Below are positions 25,305-34,732 of a stretch of 64,000 bases of DNA, piece after piece. Under the pieces are notes generated by a model that ran no database searches, had not been told where the DNA came from, and saw only the letters and a program-made list of their open reading frames with translations. The DNA lies in contig JAPOPC010000072.1 in assembly GCA_026713105.1 (NCBI GenBank), positions 1 through 64,000 on the forward strand, read 5' to 3'. Position 1 is the stretch's first letter. Every line of letters begins with the position of its first letter. The translations under genes were made by a program, and so were the position numbers. The stretch comes from Acidimicrobiaceae bacterium (GTDB lineage: Bacteria > Actinomycetota > Acidimicrobiia > Acidimicrobiales > Poriferisodalaceae).

Positions 25305-26084
25305 CTACTGGCCGAGGAAGGTGTCCAACGCCGCGAGCACGACGGCCTTGTCCGGATCCACGAAGACATGGGTCGCGCCCGAGCTGTAGAGGGAATCGCC
25401 GATGCGCACCAGGACGCCGTAACGATTGACGGGAAGCCCCTGGAAGGTAGCCGTGTAGTCGGTGCCGAACGACTCGTCGCCCAGACCCGGGTCGTCGCCG
25501 AGAGTGAAGGCACCCACCGCACCGGTCGCCGGCTCGGCGAACTCACCGCAAGCGACGACCTCACTGATGTAGTTGTTCAAGGCCTCCGAAGCCACTTCGG
25601 GTGATTCGAAGCGGCTGATCGAGACATCCAGGAAGGGTCCCGTCAGCGGATCGGCGGCCCAGACCGACTCGGAATATGCCACCGGCACGATCCCGCCGTA
25701 GGCCGTAGTGCCGGGACAGGTCTCGGCACGCGGAGTGTTGGTCGCGACCTGCAGGACGTCAAAGCCCTCGGGAGTCTGGCCCTCCAGCAGCGCGCCCTCG
25801 ATGGCGGGAGGGAGCGCGTTCGCTGCCGGCGCAGCCTCGGTGGTGGGCGGCGGCGCCTCGGTGGTCGCAGGCGGCGCCTCAGTTGTCGGGGCCGGTGCCT
25901 CAGTCGTGGGCGGGGGCGGTGCCTCTGTCGTGGGCGGCGGCGGCGCCTCAGTCGTGGCAACGGTTGTGGGCGCGGCGGTCGTCGCCGCTGCCGCTTCGGT
26001 GGCGGGAGGCGGGTCGTCGTCAGAGCCGCCGCACGCGGCAGCTACCAGGGCAAGCACAACGAATAAAGCAGAGATGCGTCGCAT
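25305..26084 (-). CDS. lipoprotein with Thr/Pro/Glu linker and a conserved C-terminal domain
   Basis: The 259-residue product has a lipobox LVAAAC (Cys18), then a low-complexity linker (residues about 25-90) built from TTEAPPPP repeats, typical of surface lipoproteins that cross a wall. The C-terminal domain (97-259) has two Cys (123 and 179) and the block DPGLGDESFGTDY. The same domain, without gaps and with the same Cys spacing, forms the C-terminus of the lipase-like protein at 28291-30093; 96 of 163 positions are identical by hand count. I do not recognise it as a named domain. The SulP gene follows on the same strand after 29 bases. Confidence 0.8.
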   Translation of the reverse strand: MRRISALFVVLALVAAACGGSDDDPPPATEAAAATTAAPTTVATTEAPPPPTTEAPPPPTTEAPAPTTEAPPATTEAPPPTTEAAPAANALPPAIEGALLEGQTPEGFDVLQVATNTPRAETCPGTTAYGGIVPVAYSESVWAADPLTGPFLDVSISRFESPEVASEALNNYISEVVACGEFAEPATGAVGAFTLGDDPGLGDESFGTDYTATFQGLPVNRYGVLVRIGDSLYSSGATHVFVDPDKAVVLAALDTFLGQ

Positions 26085-26127
26085 AGGGGCAGACTACGAC
26101 CTGCAGCGATGTGAAAAGAGGTGCACA

Positions 26128-26976
26128 GTGAAATTCGGGATGACACTGGCCAACACGGGCCCCAACGTCGAGGGCGAATCGGCGATCGGGTACGCGCAAG
26201 CGGCAGAGGCAGCCGGCTTCGAGTCGCTGTGGACGGTCGAGCACGTCGTGGTGCCGGAGGGCTACCAGACGCCGTACCCGTACGCCGAAGACGGCAAGAT
26301 GCCCGGCAAGCGCGACGACATCGACATTCCAGACCCCTTGATGTGGATGGCTTTCGTCGCCTCGGTCACGTCGGAGATCAAGCTGGGAACCGGGATTCTC
26401 ATCGTGCCGCAGCGCAACTTCGCCGTCACCGCAAAGGCCGTGGCGACGCTTGATCGGCTCTCGGGCGGCCGGGTGCTGTTCGGCATCGGCGCCGGGTGGA
26501 TGAAAGAGGAGTTCGACGCGCTCGGCGTGCGATTCGAAGACCGCGGCTACATCACCGACGAGCATCTCGGCGCGTACCGCGCGCTCTGGCACCAGGACGT
26601 CTGCTCGTTCGAGGGCGAGCACGTCTCGTTCGACCGCGTGTATTGCCGGCCCCAACCGCGAGGGAACATCCCGATCATTGTCGGCGGCGACAGCAAGCGC
26701 GCCGCGCGGCGGGCGGGCGAGTTCGGCGACGGGTTCTTCCCGGTGTCGGGTGACCTTGAGGAGATGGCGATGCTCTTCGACCACGCGAAGCGCTGCGCGG
26801 AGACGGCCGGGCGAGACCCCGACAGGCTCGACTTCACGACAATCGGGGCGGCTACTCCCGAGTGGGTCGAGAAGTACGCAGCAATCGGCGTGACGCGGCT
26901 CATCACCAATCCGATGTCGCGGTCCAAGTTCGATGACTTCAGCCGGGACATCATCACCGCGTACGCCGACGCTTAG
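26128..26976 (+). CDS. LLM class F420-dependent oxidoreductase
   Basis: This 282-residue protein starts at GTG 26128 (MKFGMTLANTGPNVEGESAIGYAQAAEAAGF), supported by AGAGGTG just upstream; the longer frame to the left is the shadow of the lipoprotein gene. Family segments: FESLWTVEHVVVPEGYQTPYPY, KLGTGILIVPQRNFAVTAKAVATLDRLSGGRVLFGIGAGW, and the cofactor phosphate site PIIVGGDSKRAARRAGEFGDGFFP. These fit the F420-dependent TIGR03619-like group. The M18 aminopeptidase begins eight bases later, so the two are probably one operon. The substrate is unknown. Confidence 0.88.
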   Translation: MKFGMTLANTGPNVEGESAIGYAQAAEAAGFESLWTVEHVVVPEGYQTPYPYAEDGKMPGKRDDIDIPDPLMWMAFVASVTSEIKLGTGILIVPQRNFAVTAKAVATLDRLSGGRVLFGIGAGWMKEEFDALGVRFEDRGYITDEHLGAYRALWHQDVCSFEGEHVSFDRVYCRPQPRGNIPIIVGGDSKRAARRAGEFGDGFFPVSGDLEEMAMLFDHAKRCAETAGRDPDRLDFTTIGAATPEWVEKYAAIGVTRLITNPMSRSKFDDFSRDIITAYADA

Positions 26977-26983
26977 AGCCCGC

Positions 26984-28267
26984 ATGCTCGAAGCCCTGTT
27001 CGACTACATCGAGGCGTCGCCGTCGCCGTATCACGCCGCCGCGGTGGCTGCGGAGCGGTTGAGGACTGCTGGTCTCGCCGAAGCCAGGCGCAGCGACGAC
27101 TGGGGCGAACTCGACCTCACGGCTGGATTTGCAGTTCGAGACGGCGGCACAGTTGTCGCAGCTCGTGCTGGTGCCCGTGTCGATCCCGATCGTTTGCGCT
27201 TCATCGTGATCGGTGCGCATACCGACAGCCCCAACCTGCGTCTGCGTCCCGTGCCGGACGCAGACGCGCTCGGCTATCAACAGCTCGGCGTGGAGATCTA
27301 CGGCGGAGTCCTGCTCAACTCCTGGCTGGACCGGGATCTGGGTCTGTCTGGGCGGATCGTGGTGCGCGACGGGACCGGCGACAGCCCGGCAACGGTGCTG
27401 TGGCGCTGCGACCGGGCGCTGATGCGCGTGCCGCAGCTCGCGATCCATCTTGATCGAGACGTGAACGACGGTCTGAAGCTGGACCGCCAGCAGCACATGA
27501 CCCCGGTGTGGGGGCTCGGCGAGCCGAGCGCGGACGGATTCCGTGAGTTTCTTGCCGCCGATCTCGACGTCGAGCCCGACGCAGTGCTGGCGTGGGATGT
27601 CATGGCGCACGATCTCACCCCGCCAGCCCGGCTAGGCCGACACGGCGAGATGTACGCAGCCGCTCGGATCGACAACCTGGCTTCGTGCCATGCAGCTATC
27701 GAGGCGTTGGCCGGGCTCGAGGCCGTGCCGGCGAACACGGCAGCGGTCGTCGTGCTGTTCGACCACGAGGAGATCGGCAGCGACTCTGCTACCGGCGCCG
27801 GCAGCCCGATCTTGGCCGATGCGCTGGAGCGCATCGCTCACAGCCTCGGCGGCGACCGCGAGCAGTACCTGCGAGCGGTGGCCCGTTCGCTGTGCGTGTC
27901 AGCCGACGGGGCCCACGCCGTGCATCCGAACTATCCCGAGCGCCACGAGCCCGCACACGTGCCAGTGCTGAACGGCGGCCCGGTCATCAAGACGAATGCA
28001 AACGTGCGCTACGCCACCGATGCACGCACCCACGCCCGCTTCGCGGTGGCATGCGATGCGGCCGGTGTGCCGCACCAGGTGTATTCGCACCGTGGCAACC
28101 TGCCGTGCGGCTCGACCATCGGGCCGATAACGGCCTCCCGGCTGGGCATGAGCGTGGTCGATGTGGGCTCGCCGCAGCTGTCGATGCACTCCGCCCGCGA
28201 ACTCGGCGGCAGTGACGACCCGGCGATGCTGACCGCTGCGCTCGGCGTCTTCCTCGCCAACGGCTAG
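26984..28267 (+). CDS. M18 family aminopeptidase
   Basis: This 427-residue metalloprotease starts at ATG 26984 (MLEALFDYIEASPSPYHAAAVAAERL), the normal M18 beginning; an in-frame ATG at 26933 lies inside the preceding gene. Zinc ligands and catalytic residues are visible: IGAHTDSPNLRLRP (His and Asp), ARIDNLASCHAAIEAL (Asp), FDHEEIGSDSATGAGS (Glu-Glu pair), and the C-terminal SPQLSMHSARE (His). Members cut N-terminal, often acidic or neutral, residues from peptides as large cytoplasmic dodecamers. It is convergent with the lipase-like gene. Confidence 0.92.
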   Translation: MLEALFDYIEASPSPYHAAAVAAERLRTAGLAEARRSDDWGELDLTAGFAVRDGGTVVAARAGARVDPDRLRFIVIGAHTDSPNLRLRPVPDADALGYQQLGVEIYGGVLLNSWLDRDLGLSGRIVVRDGTGDSPATVLWRCDRALMRVPQLAIHLDRDVNDGLKLDRQQHMTPVWGLGEPSADGFREFLAADLDVEPDAVLAWDVMAHDLTPPARLGRHGEMYAAARIDNLASCHAAIEALAGLEAVPANTAAVVVLFDHEEIGSDSATGAGSPILADALERIAHSLGGDREQYLRAVARSLCVSADGAHAVHPNYPERHEPAHVPVLNGGPVIKTNANVRYATDARTHARFAVACDAAGVPHQVYSHRGNLPCGSTIGPITASRLGMSVVDVGSPQLSMHSARELGGSDDPAMLTAALGVFLANG

Positions 28268-28268
28268 C

Positions 28269-28284
28269 GCCGCGTCCCTGCGGC
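28269..28284. terminator. hairpin between convergent aminopeptidase and lipase genes
   Basis: GCCGC, six bases, GCGGC form a 5-bp GC stem within the 23 bases that separate the two convergent stop codons. There is no T-tract. The position is right for a shared terminator, but the hairpin is short. Confidence 0.35.
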
Positions 28285-28290
28285 GGCCCC

Positions 28291-30093
28291 TCAGAGGCCG
28301 AGGATGGCGTTGAGTGCCCCCATCACCGCAGCGATGTCCGGATCGACGAACAGGGCCGCGAGCCCTGAGCCGTAGAGCGTGTCGCCGATGCGCACCGCGG
28401 CGCTGTAGCGGTTCACGGGGAATCCGGCCACGACGCCCGCGTAGTCGACTCCGAACGACTCGTCGCCGAGGCCGGGGTCTGCTCCTGGACTGAACGACCC
28501 CAGCGCCGTCGTGGCTGGATCCACGAACTCGCCGCATGCGATCAATTCGGCGCCGAAACTCTCAATGGCCGCCGAGGCCGCGTCGGCCGATTCGAAGCGG
28601 GCAACCCAGACATCGAGGAACGGTCCCGTCGTGGGGTCTCGGACCCAGACAGCTCCCGAGTACGCAATCGGCTCGGCGCCACCGAACGCCGCGGTGCCGG
28701 GGCAGGTTTCCGCAATGGGCGTCGTGGTCTCGCTGAACAGGTTGTCGAGACCCTCCGGTGCTGAGCCTTCGAGCAGCGTGCCGTCGACCGCCGCCGGTGT
28801 CTGCGCAGCCGCTTCGATCGCAGCGAGATCAGGATCGACATAGTCGCAGCCATGCGGCTCTGCGACGCCGTCGAGCCGGTCAGCTGCCCAGCCGAGCGTG
28901 TCTTCCATGGACGTGAAGGTTGTGTCGACATGCCCGCCGTTGGGGTACACCGCGAGCGTCACCTGGGTGCCCTGCGAGCAGTACACGCCATGCAGGTCAC
29001 GGACGAGCTCCGGCAGAACGACGGCGTCGGCCCAGCCCTGCACGAACAGCACGGGCGCATCGGCGACGGGCGTCCCGCCGGGCTGATTGGCGGCGAGCAC
29101 CTCGGCCAGCGGGCCGACCGGCTTGACGCCGTCCCAGCCGCTGGGGTTTCGCATCGCGTCGGCATCGAACTCAAAGAAGGTCTCGAAGACGGTGCCGAGG
29201 CAGGCTTCCTCGACGACTCCCATCTGGTCGATGGCGCCGGCTGAGAAGTAGTCCTCAAGATTCAATTCGTCATAGTTGGCTGCCATGGCGAAGGCCGCCA
29301 TGACAGCGAAGCCTTGCGCCGTGGTGCCCACCGTGTCCATGAGACGGCTCATGCCGGTAGCAGGGGCGGCGGCGACGACCCCGGCGAGATCCAGTTCGGG
29401 TGCGTATGAGGCTGCCATCTGGCCGGCCCACAATGCGGCGTGGCCACCTTGGGACAAGCCCCACACGAGGTAACGCTCGCTGGCGCCCAGCTCCATCTGG
29501 CGCACGGCTCGCACGATGTCGAGGGTGCTGCGACCCTCGCTGCTGCCCACCAAGTACGGGTGGACGCCCGGCGTCCCCAGACCCTCATAATCGGTGGCCG
29601 CCACAATGTGACCCGCGCCGGCAATCGCCATCGGGATCTCAGAACCGACCGGATGTGTCGCTGATGGCGCGCAGACGTCTGCCACGCCGGTCGTGCCGTG
29701 GGCCCACGAGATGATCGGCGAATTGGCGGGCATGCCGGGCGGCGCGAAGACCAGCCCGCTCACCTCGACGAGGTCGCCCGTCATTCCGGTCGAGAGATAC
29801 GTGATGCGCCAGCCGTTCAGTTGACCCGCGTCAATGGCTTCCGCCGACAGCAGGTCACCTGGGGCGGGCTCGTCGGGCACTGTGGTCGTCGACGGTGGTG
29901 CCGCTGTGGTCGTGGGCGACGGTGCCACTGTGGTGGTGGCAGCGACAGGCGCCGTCGTGGTGGGTGCGACGTCAGCGATGGTCGTTGCGGCGGCTTCGGC
30001 GGCCGTGGTTTCCGCAGAGGAGTCCGTTGAGGTGTCGCTGCACGCAGCAGCAACCAGCGCGAGCGCCACAAGCGGCGCGAAGAGGCGTTTCAT
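28291..30093 (-). CDS. secreted lipase-like alpha/beta-hydrolase lipoprotein with extra C-terminal domain
   Basis: This 600-residue lipoprotein (lipobox LVAAAC, Cys18) has a Thr/Ala/Pro linker (about 20-78). Residues 85-430 form an alpha/beta-hydrolase resembling the secretory lipase group. Ser214 lies in GLSQGG, Asp356 in VQGWADAVV and His388 in YPNGGHVD, a plausible triad; AHGTTGVADVCAPS forms the oxyanion-hole region. Residues 438-600 repeat the domain of the lipoprotein at 25305-26084, with Cys464 and Cys520 conserved. It probably hydrolyses an ester or lipid outside the cell. The partner domain may bind a ligand or the envelope (inference). Confidence 0.85.
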   Translation of the reverse strand: MKRLFAPLVALALVAAACSDTSTDSSAETTAAEAAATTIADVAPTTTAPVAATTTVAPSPTTTAAPPSTTTVPDEPAPGDLLSAEAIDAGQLNGWRITYLSTGMTGDLVEVSGLVFAPPGMPANSPIISWAHGTTGVADVCAPSATHPVGSEIPMAIAGAGHIVAATDYEGLGTPGVHPYLVGSSEGRSTLDIVRAVRQMELGASERYLVWGLSQGGHAALWAGQMAASYAPELDLAGVVAAAPATGMSRLMDTVGTTAQGFAVMAAFAMAANYDELNLEDYFSAGAIDQMGVVEEACLGTVFETFFEFDADAMRNPSGWDGVKPVGPLAEVLAANQPGGTPVADAPVLFVQGWADAVVLPELVRDLHGVYCSQGTQVTLAVYPNGGHVDTTFTSMEDTLGWAADRLDGVAEPHGCDYVDPDLAAIEAAAQTPAAVDGTLLEGSAPEGLDNLFSETTTPIAETCPGTAAFGGAEPIAYSGAVWVRDPTTGPFLDVWVARFESADAASAAIESFGAELIACGEFVDPATTALGSFSPGADPGLGDESFGVDYAGVVAGFPVNRYSAAVRIGDTLYGSGLAALFVDPDIAAVMGALNAILGL

Positions 30094-30179
30094 CTTCGAA
30101 CCCTACGGCTTTGGCTGTCGCCGCTCGGACGCGCCGACCATCAGGCGATCGGGATGATTTCGAGGCGGTCGGCTTCGCC

Positions 30180-30929
30180 TCAGCCGTGGTGCAGGTGGTC
30201 GTCGAGGTGTGAGCAGTCGTTGAAACGGCGCAGCACCCAGTCGCCGTCGCAGCGCACGACCTGGGTGACCGAGCAGTTGTCGGAACCGCCGAACGAGAAC
30301 GGCGTCGACCCGGTGATGTGCGCCAGCACGGCACCGATGACGCCGCCGTGTACGCATGCGGCCACGAGCTGGTCAGGGTGCGCGTCGGCGATGCGGCCCA
30401 GCGCACCCATGCACCGTCCGATGAGCTGCTCGTTCGACTCAGCTCCCGGGATGACGTCCCAGCGCCGCTCGATGTGCAGCCGTTCGTACAGCGGATGGTT
30501 CTCGGCTGCAAACTGGCGGATTTTCCCGCCATCCCACTCCCCCAAGGCCACCTCGCGCAGGTCGGGCTCGACGGTGGGGGCCATGTCCAGCCGCTCGGCC
30601 AGGGGAGCGAACGTCTGGTGTGTGCGCTGCAGCGATGACACGTAGAGCGCATCGATCGGTTCTTCCGCCAGCCGGCGGGCCATCATCGCAGCCTGGCTAT
30701 GCCCCGCCGGGGCCAGCGCCGGATTGCCCTGGGTGCCCAGCATCGGGAACGGCTCGCCGGGAATGAACGCCTGCGACGCACCGTGGCGCACCAACAGCAC
30801 TTCGGTGGCGCCAGGCGGCCGGATCCACCGCTGCTGCTCGAACTGGCGCACCTCGGTGTCGGAGGCCGCTAGGTCGTAGTCGTCGTAGACCTCGCCGTCT
30901 GCTGCGAGGTTGTCCTCGAATTGGGTCAC
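30180..30929 (-). CDS. histidine phosphatase family protein
   Basis: This 249-residue protein has the phosphoglycerate mutase-like fold: the catalytic LVRHGAS motif near residue 47, SSLQRTHQTFAPLAE, the acid/base Glu in LREVALGEWDGG, and the second His in AACVHGGVIGAVLAH. An N-terminal acidic tail of about 35 residues precedes the fold. Members remove phosphate from small molecules or proteins through a phosphohistidine; the substrate is not evident. It lies downstream of amtB on the same strand, about 87 bases away. Confidence 0.87.
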   Translation of the reverse strand: MTQFEDNLAADGEVYDDYDLAASDTEVRQFEQQRWIRPPGATEVLLVRHGASQAFIPGEPFPMLGTQGNPALAPAGHSQAAMMARRLAEEPIDALYVSSLQRTHQTFAPLAERLDMAPTVEPDLREVALGEWDGGKIRQFAAENHPLYERLHIERRWDVIPGAESNEQLIGRCMGALGRIADAHPDQLVAACVHGGVIGAVLAHITGSTPFSFGGSDNCSVTQVVRCDGDWVLRRFNDCSHLDDHLHHG

Positions 30930-31016
30930 GGCGGCAAGCTAGCCCCGGCAGTGCCGTCGCCGGCGCAGGGACCGGCGGTGACTTGTATCCGACGCTCGAT
31001 TGGCCCGCGATACGGG

Positions 31017-32216
31017 CTACTCGATCTGGTAGGCAGCTTCGCCGTGGTCGCTGACGTCGATGCCGGCCATCTCCACCTCCGCGGAGACCCGGATGCCCAT
31101 GGTGGACTTGATCACCGTTGCGATGATCCATGTGGCCGCAAACGAGTAGACGGTGACCACAGCGATCGACAGGACCTGGTTCCACAGCAACACGCCGCCA
31201 CCGAAGAACACCCCGTCGATGAAGTCGCCGCCGGGCACCGCAGACGAGTCAGCGAGGAAGCCGAGCAGGATGCCGCCGACGGCGCCGCCCACCCAGTGGA
31301 TGCCGACCACGTCGAGGCTGTCGTCGAATCCGACCCGGAACTTGGCTTCGATCGCGAAGAAGCAGACGACGCCGGCGATCGCGCCGAACGCCAGCGAATG
31401 CATCGAGCCGACGAAGCCCGCTGCGGGCGTGATGGCCACGAGCGCCGCCACGACGCCCGAGGCGATGCCGATGGTCGACACCCGCTGGTGCCGTGCGTAC
31501 TCGGCGAACGCCCAGCCGACCATGCCGGCTGCTGCGGCGATGAACGTGTTGACGAATGCCTGCGCCGCAGCGCCGTCGGCCGCCAGCGCCGAGCCGGCGT
31601 TGAACCCGAACCAGCCGAACCACAGGATGCCTGCGCCCAGCATGACGAACGGCACGTTGTGGGGCACCGGCCGGTTGTCGGGCCAGCCTGAGCGCTTGCC
31701 GACCACCAGCGCCAGCGCCATGGCTGCTGCGCCGGCGTTCACGTGGATGGCCGTGCCGCCAGCGAAGTCGTGGGCCGGCAGGTTGAAGATCCAGCCGTCA
31801 GCGCCGTACACCCAGTACACGACCGGCGAGTACACGAGCAGCGACCACACCGGGACGAACACCATCCAGGCAGAGAACTTCATGCGGTCCGCGACGGCGC
31901 CCGAGATGAGCGCCGGGGTGATGGCGGCGAACGTCATGAGGAAGGCGAACGTGGCGAGCCCTTCGGCGTCGTGAATGCCGGCCATTCCCATCAACGAGAA
32001 GTCGCCGATGATCGGCAGGCCGCTCTCGCCTGCCGCGAGGCTGAAGCCCACGAGCACCCAGATCACCGGCACGATGCCGAGGCACCACATGTTCATGTTG
32101 AGCATGTTCAGTGCGTTCTTGGCACGGACCATGCCGCCGTAGAACAGGGCCAGGCCCGGAACCATGAACAGCACCAATGCCGCTGCTGTCAGTACCCAGG
32201 CGATGTTGCCTTCCAT
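31017..32216 (-). CDS. amtB: ammonium transporter
   Basis: This 399-residue membrane protein starts at ATG 32216, with AGGAG eight bases upstream; a TTG one codon earlier is less likely. It has eleven hydrophobic segments and Amt signatures: FYGGMVRAKNALNMLNMNMW, the twin pore histidines in TAIHVNAGAAAMAL and VVGIHWVGGAVGG, and FGWFGFNAGSAL. There is no signal peptide, and no glnK lies next to it, unlike the usual glnK-amtB pair. It conducts ammonium or ammonia into the cell under nitrogen limitation. Confidence 0.94.
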   Translation of the reverse strand: MEGNIAWVLTAAALVLFMVPGLALFYGGMVRAKNALNMLNMNMWCLGIVPVIWVLVGFSLAAGESGLPIIGDFSLMGMAGIHDAEGLATFAFLMTFAAITPALISGAVADRMKFSAWMVFVPVWSLLVYSPVVYWVYGADGWIFNLPAHDFAGGTAIHVNAGAAAMALALVVGKRSGWPDNRPVPHNVPFVMLGAGILWFGWFGFNAGSALAADGAAAQAFVNTFIAAAAGMVGWAFAEYARHQRVSTIGIASGVVAALVAITPAAGFVGSMHSLAFGAIAGVVCFFAIEAKFRVGFDDSLDVVGIHWVGGAVGGILLGFLADSSAVPGGDFIDGVFFGGGVLLWNQVLSIAVVTVYSFAATWIIATVIKSTMGIRVSAEVEMAGIDVSDHGEAAYQIE

Positions 32217-32350
32217 CAATTTTCTCCTCGTCGCGCGTCAGCGCGCCAGCGGACACCCTGGGGCTGATCCGCACATCATGGCAGGTCAACCGCCCCGACA
32301 CTGGCTTCGCCAAGGCCCAAGACTGTGCCTGCTCGTCGGGCCCGAATGAC

Positions 32351-33550
32351 CTAGTCAGCGCCGACGGATGCGGTGTCTAGCGCAGCCCCGAGATCGTCCG
32401 CCAAGTCCGAGATCGTCTCGAGCCCGACCGACAGCCGGACCAAGTCGTCGGGCACCTCGAGGGCCGAACCGGCAGCCGACGCATGGGTCATGGCGCCGGG
32501 ATGCTCGATCAGCGATTCGACCGCGCCCAGCGACTCCGCCAGCGTGAACACCCTCGTCGAGGTGACGACGCGCTCGGCTGCGTCACGCCCGCCGTGCAGC
32601 CGGAACGACACCATGCCGCCAAAGCCGCTCATCTGCCTGCAGGCGACGTCGTGGCCGAGGTGATCGGGGAGTCCCGGATACAGCACCGAACGCACTGCGG
32701 GGTGCCCTTCGAGTAGCTCGACGATTGCTTGCGCACTCGCACCGTGGCGGTCCATGCGCACGCCGAGGGTCTTGACGCCGCGCAGCGTCATGTAGCAGTC
32801 GAACGGGCTAGGCACGGCGCCCACGGCATTCTGGGTGAACACCAGGTGATCAGCCAGCTCGTCGTCGTTGGTTGCCACGAAGCCGCCCACGACATCGCTG
32901 TGGCCGCCGAGATACTTGGTGGCCGAGTGCACCACGGCATCCGCGCCGAGCGCGAGCGGCTGCTGCAGGTACGGCGTGGCGAACGTGTTGTCCACCACGA
33001 CGATGCCGCCCAGCTCGTGCGTGACGGCACAGATGGCCTCGATGTCGAAGACCGTGAGCAGCGGGTTGGTGGGCGACTCCAGCCACACCATGCGCGTGCT
33101 GGGCGTCCAGGCGTCGCGGATCTTGTCGGGAGCGGTGAGATCGGCTGCCGCCATGCCGATGCCGGCGTTGCCGAACACCGTGTCGATCAGCCGGAAGGTG
33201 CCGCCGTAGGCGTCGTCGCCGAGCAGCAGGCTGTCACCGGGCCGCAGCACCCGAAGCAGCGCATCCGATGCCGCCAGCCCGCTGGCGAAGGCGAACCCGT
33301 GACGGGCCCCCTCCAACGATGCGACGCACACCTGGTAGGCGTGACGGGTCGGGTTGCCGGTGCGGCCGTACTCATAGCCATGACGGGGCTGGCCGACAGC
33401 TTCCTGGGCAAAGGTCGTGGCCAGCGAGATCGGTGTGACGACTGCGCCGGTGTACGGGTCGTGCGGCTGACCAGCCCGGATCGCCCGCGTCTCAAAACCG
33501 AACTCGTCAGGATCCTCGAAGCCCGACATCTGCGGGTCACCGCCCAGCAT
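32351..33550 (-). CDS. cystathionine gamma-lyase/gamma-synthase family PLP enzyme
   Basis: This 399-residue fold-type I PLP enzyme shows GYEYGRTGNPTRHAYQVCVASLEG, the cofactor-binding FASGLAASDALLRVL, VWLESPTNPLLTVFDI, and the PLP lysine in HSATKYLGGHSDVVGG. Three in-frame ATGs exist (33556, 33550, 33529). I chose 33550 because GGGGGA lies about seven bases upstream and the ATG overlaps the stop of the preceding gene as TGATG. Next to a cystathionine beta-synthase-type gene, the pair suggests reverse transsulfuration from homocysteine to cysteine, though gamma-synthase activity cannot be excluded. Confidence 0.9.
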   Translation of the reverse strand: MLGGDPQMSGFEDPDEFGFETRAIRAGQPHDPYTGAVVTPISLATTFAQEAVGQPRHGYEYGRTGNPTRHAYQVCVASLEGARHGFAFASGLAASDALLRVLRPGDSLLLGDDAYGGTFRLIDTVFGNAGIGMAAADLTAPDKIRDAWTPSTRMVWLESPTNPLLTVFDIEAICAVTHELGGIVVVDNTFATPYLQQPLALGADAVVHSATKYLGGHSDVVGGFVATNDDELADHLVFTQNAVGAVPSPFDCYMTLRGVKTLGVRMDRHGASAQAIVELLEGHPAVRSVLYPGLPDHLGHDVACRQMSGFGGMVSFRLHGGRDAAERVVTSTRVFTLAESLGAVESLIEHPGAMTHASAAGSALEVPDDLVRLSVGLETISDLADDLGAALDTASVGAD

Positions 33551-34602
33551 CAGCATTCCCCCTGTTCACCCGGCGGGCTGACGTCGACCTCGTGGCCCGG
33601 CTGCAACCCGCGGGACTCCAGCCAGTCGTCGTCGAAGACGCGGCTGAGGTAGCCGCGTCCCGAATCGGGAATGAGCGTGACCACCAGCGATTCGCCAGCG
33701 AGGCCCGCAGCGTCAAGCTCGGCGGCGACGCGCAGCGCGCCGGTCACCGCAGTGCCGCCAGAGCCGCCGACAAGCAGGCCCTCGGTGCTGGTCACTCGCC
33801 GGGCCATGGCGAACGAGTCGGCATCGGTCACCGGCAGCACCCGATCAACGATCTTGGCGTGGTAGGTGGTGGGCCAGAAGTCCTCGCCGATGCCCTCCAC
33901 GAGATAGGGGCTCCCGTCGCCGCCTGCGTAGACCGACTCGGGCGGGTCGGCCACGATGACCTCGATCGCCGGGTTCTGCTCTTTGAGGAAGCGGCCGACA
34001 CCGCTGACGGTGCCGCCGGTGCCTGCGCCGGCCACGAAGTGGGTGACCCGCCCGCCGGTCTGGGCCCAGATCTCGGGACCGGTGGTCTCGTAGTGCGCCC
34101 GGGGGTTGTTCTGGTTCGAGTACTGGTCGGGCGAGAAGGCCCGGGGTGTTTCGGTGCGCAGCCGCGCCGCAGTGGAGTAGTACGAGCGCGGGTCTTCGGG
34201 ATCGACCTTGGCCGGGCACACCACGACCTCGGCGCCATAGGCACGCAGCAGAGCCACCTTCTCGGGCGCCACCTTGTCGGTGCACACGAACAAGCAGCGA
34301 TAGCCCCGCTGGGCGGCCACAACAGCCAGGCCCACGCCGGTGTTGCCAGAAGTGGGCTCCACGATGGTGTCGCCGGGTTGCAGGCTCCCGTCAGCCTCGG
34401 CGGCGTCGATCATGGCGACAGCGGCACGGTCCTTCACTGATCCACCGGGGTTGGCGGTTTCGAGCTTGGCCACCACCGGGGTAGCGATGTCGGGCGCCAC
34501 GCGACCCAGTCGCACCAAGGGCGTTTGACCGACGAGATCGAGCACCGAAGGCGCTATGTCCAGGCCCTCGAGGGCCCCGGGCATCGGACCGGAGTCAGTC
34601 AC
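33550..34602 (-). CDS. cystathionine beta-synthase / cysteine synthase family protein
   Basis: The protein is 350 residues from GTG 34602; ATG 34584 is also possible, while the frame's first ATG at 34665 gives a tail unlike the family. It is a fold-type II PLP enzyme: LVGQTPLVRLGRV, the PLP lysine in NPGGSVKDRAA, EPTSGNTGVGLAVVAAQRGYRCLFV, and the phosphate cradle GAGTGGTVSGVGRFLKE. There are no C-terminal CBS regulatory domains. It is translationally coupled to the cystathionine lyase-type gene, so it probably condenses serine and homocysteine; O-acetylserine use is the alternative. Confidence 0.88.
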   Translation of the reverse strand: MTDSGPMPGALEGLDIAPSVLDLVGQTPLVRLGRVAPDIATPVVAKLETANPGGSVKDRAAVAMIDAAEADGSLQPGDTIVEPTSGNTGVGLAVVAAQRGYRCLFVCTDKVAPEKVALLRAYGAEVVVCPAKVDPEDPRSYYSTAARLRTETPRAFSPDQYSNQNNPRAHYETTGPEIWAQTGGRVTHFVAGAGTGGTVSGVGRFLKEQNPAIEVIVADPPESVYAGGDGSPYLVEGIGEDFWPTTYHAKIVDRVLPVTDADSFAMARRVTSTEGLLVGGSGGTAVTGALRVAAELDAAGLAGESLVVTLIPDSGRGYLSRVFDDDWLESRGLQPGHEVDVSPPGEQGEC

Positions 34603-34732
34603 GGCGTCACAGCCTACGAAGGGTGAACTCGACACGCCGCTGCGTCGAGACTGGTGCGGGAACACCGCTCAGGACGGCCGGTTTGCACACAAATCGACAT
34701 GCCCACCATCGCTGCGCAACATTGCCAGCGGG

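Noticed and set aside
23203-25389. Open frame of 728 residues on the plus strand
   Set aside because: It is rich in His, Arg, Asp and Gln and is antisense to the SulP gene, whose translation is a textbook transporter.
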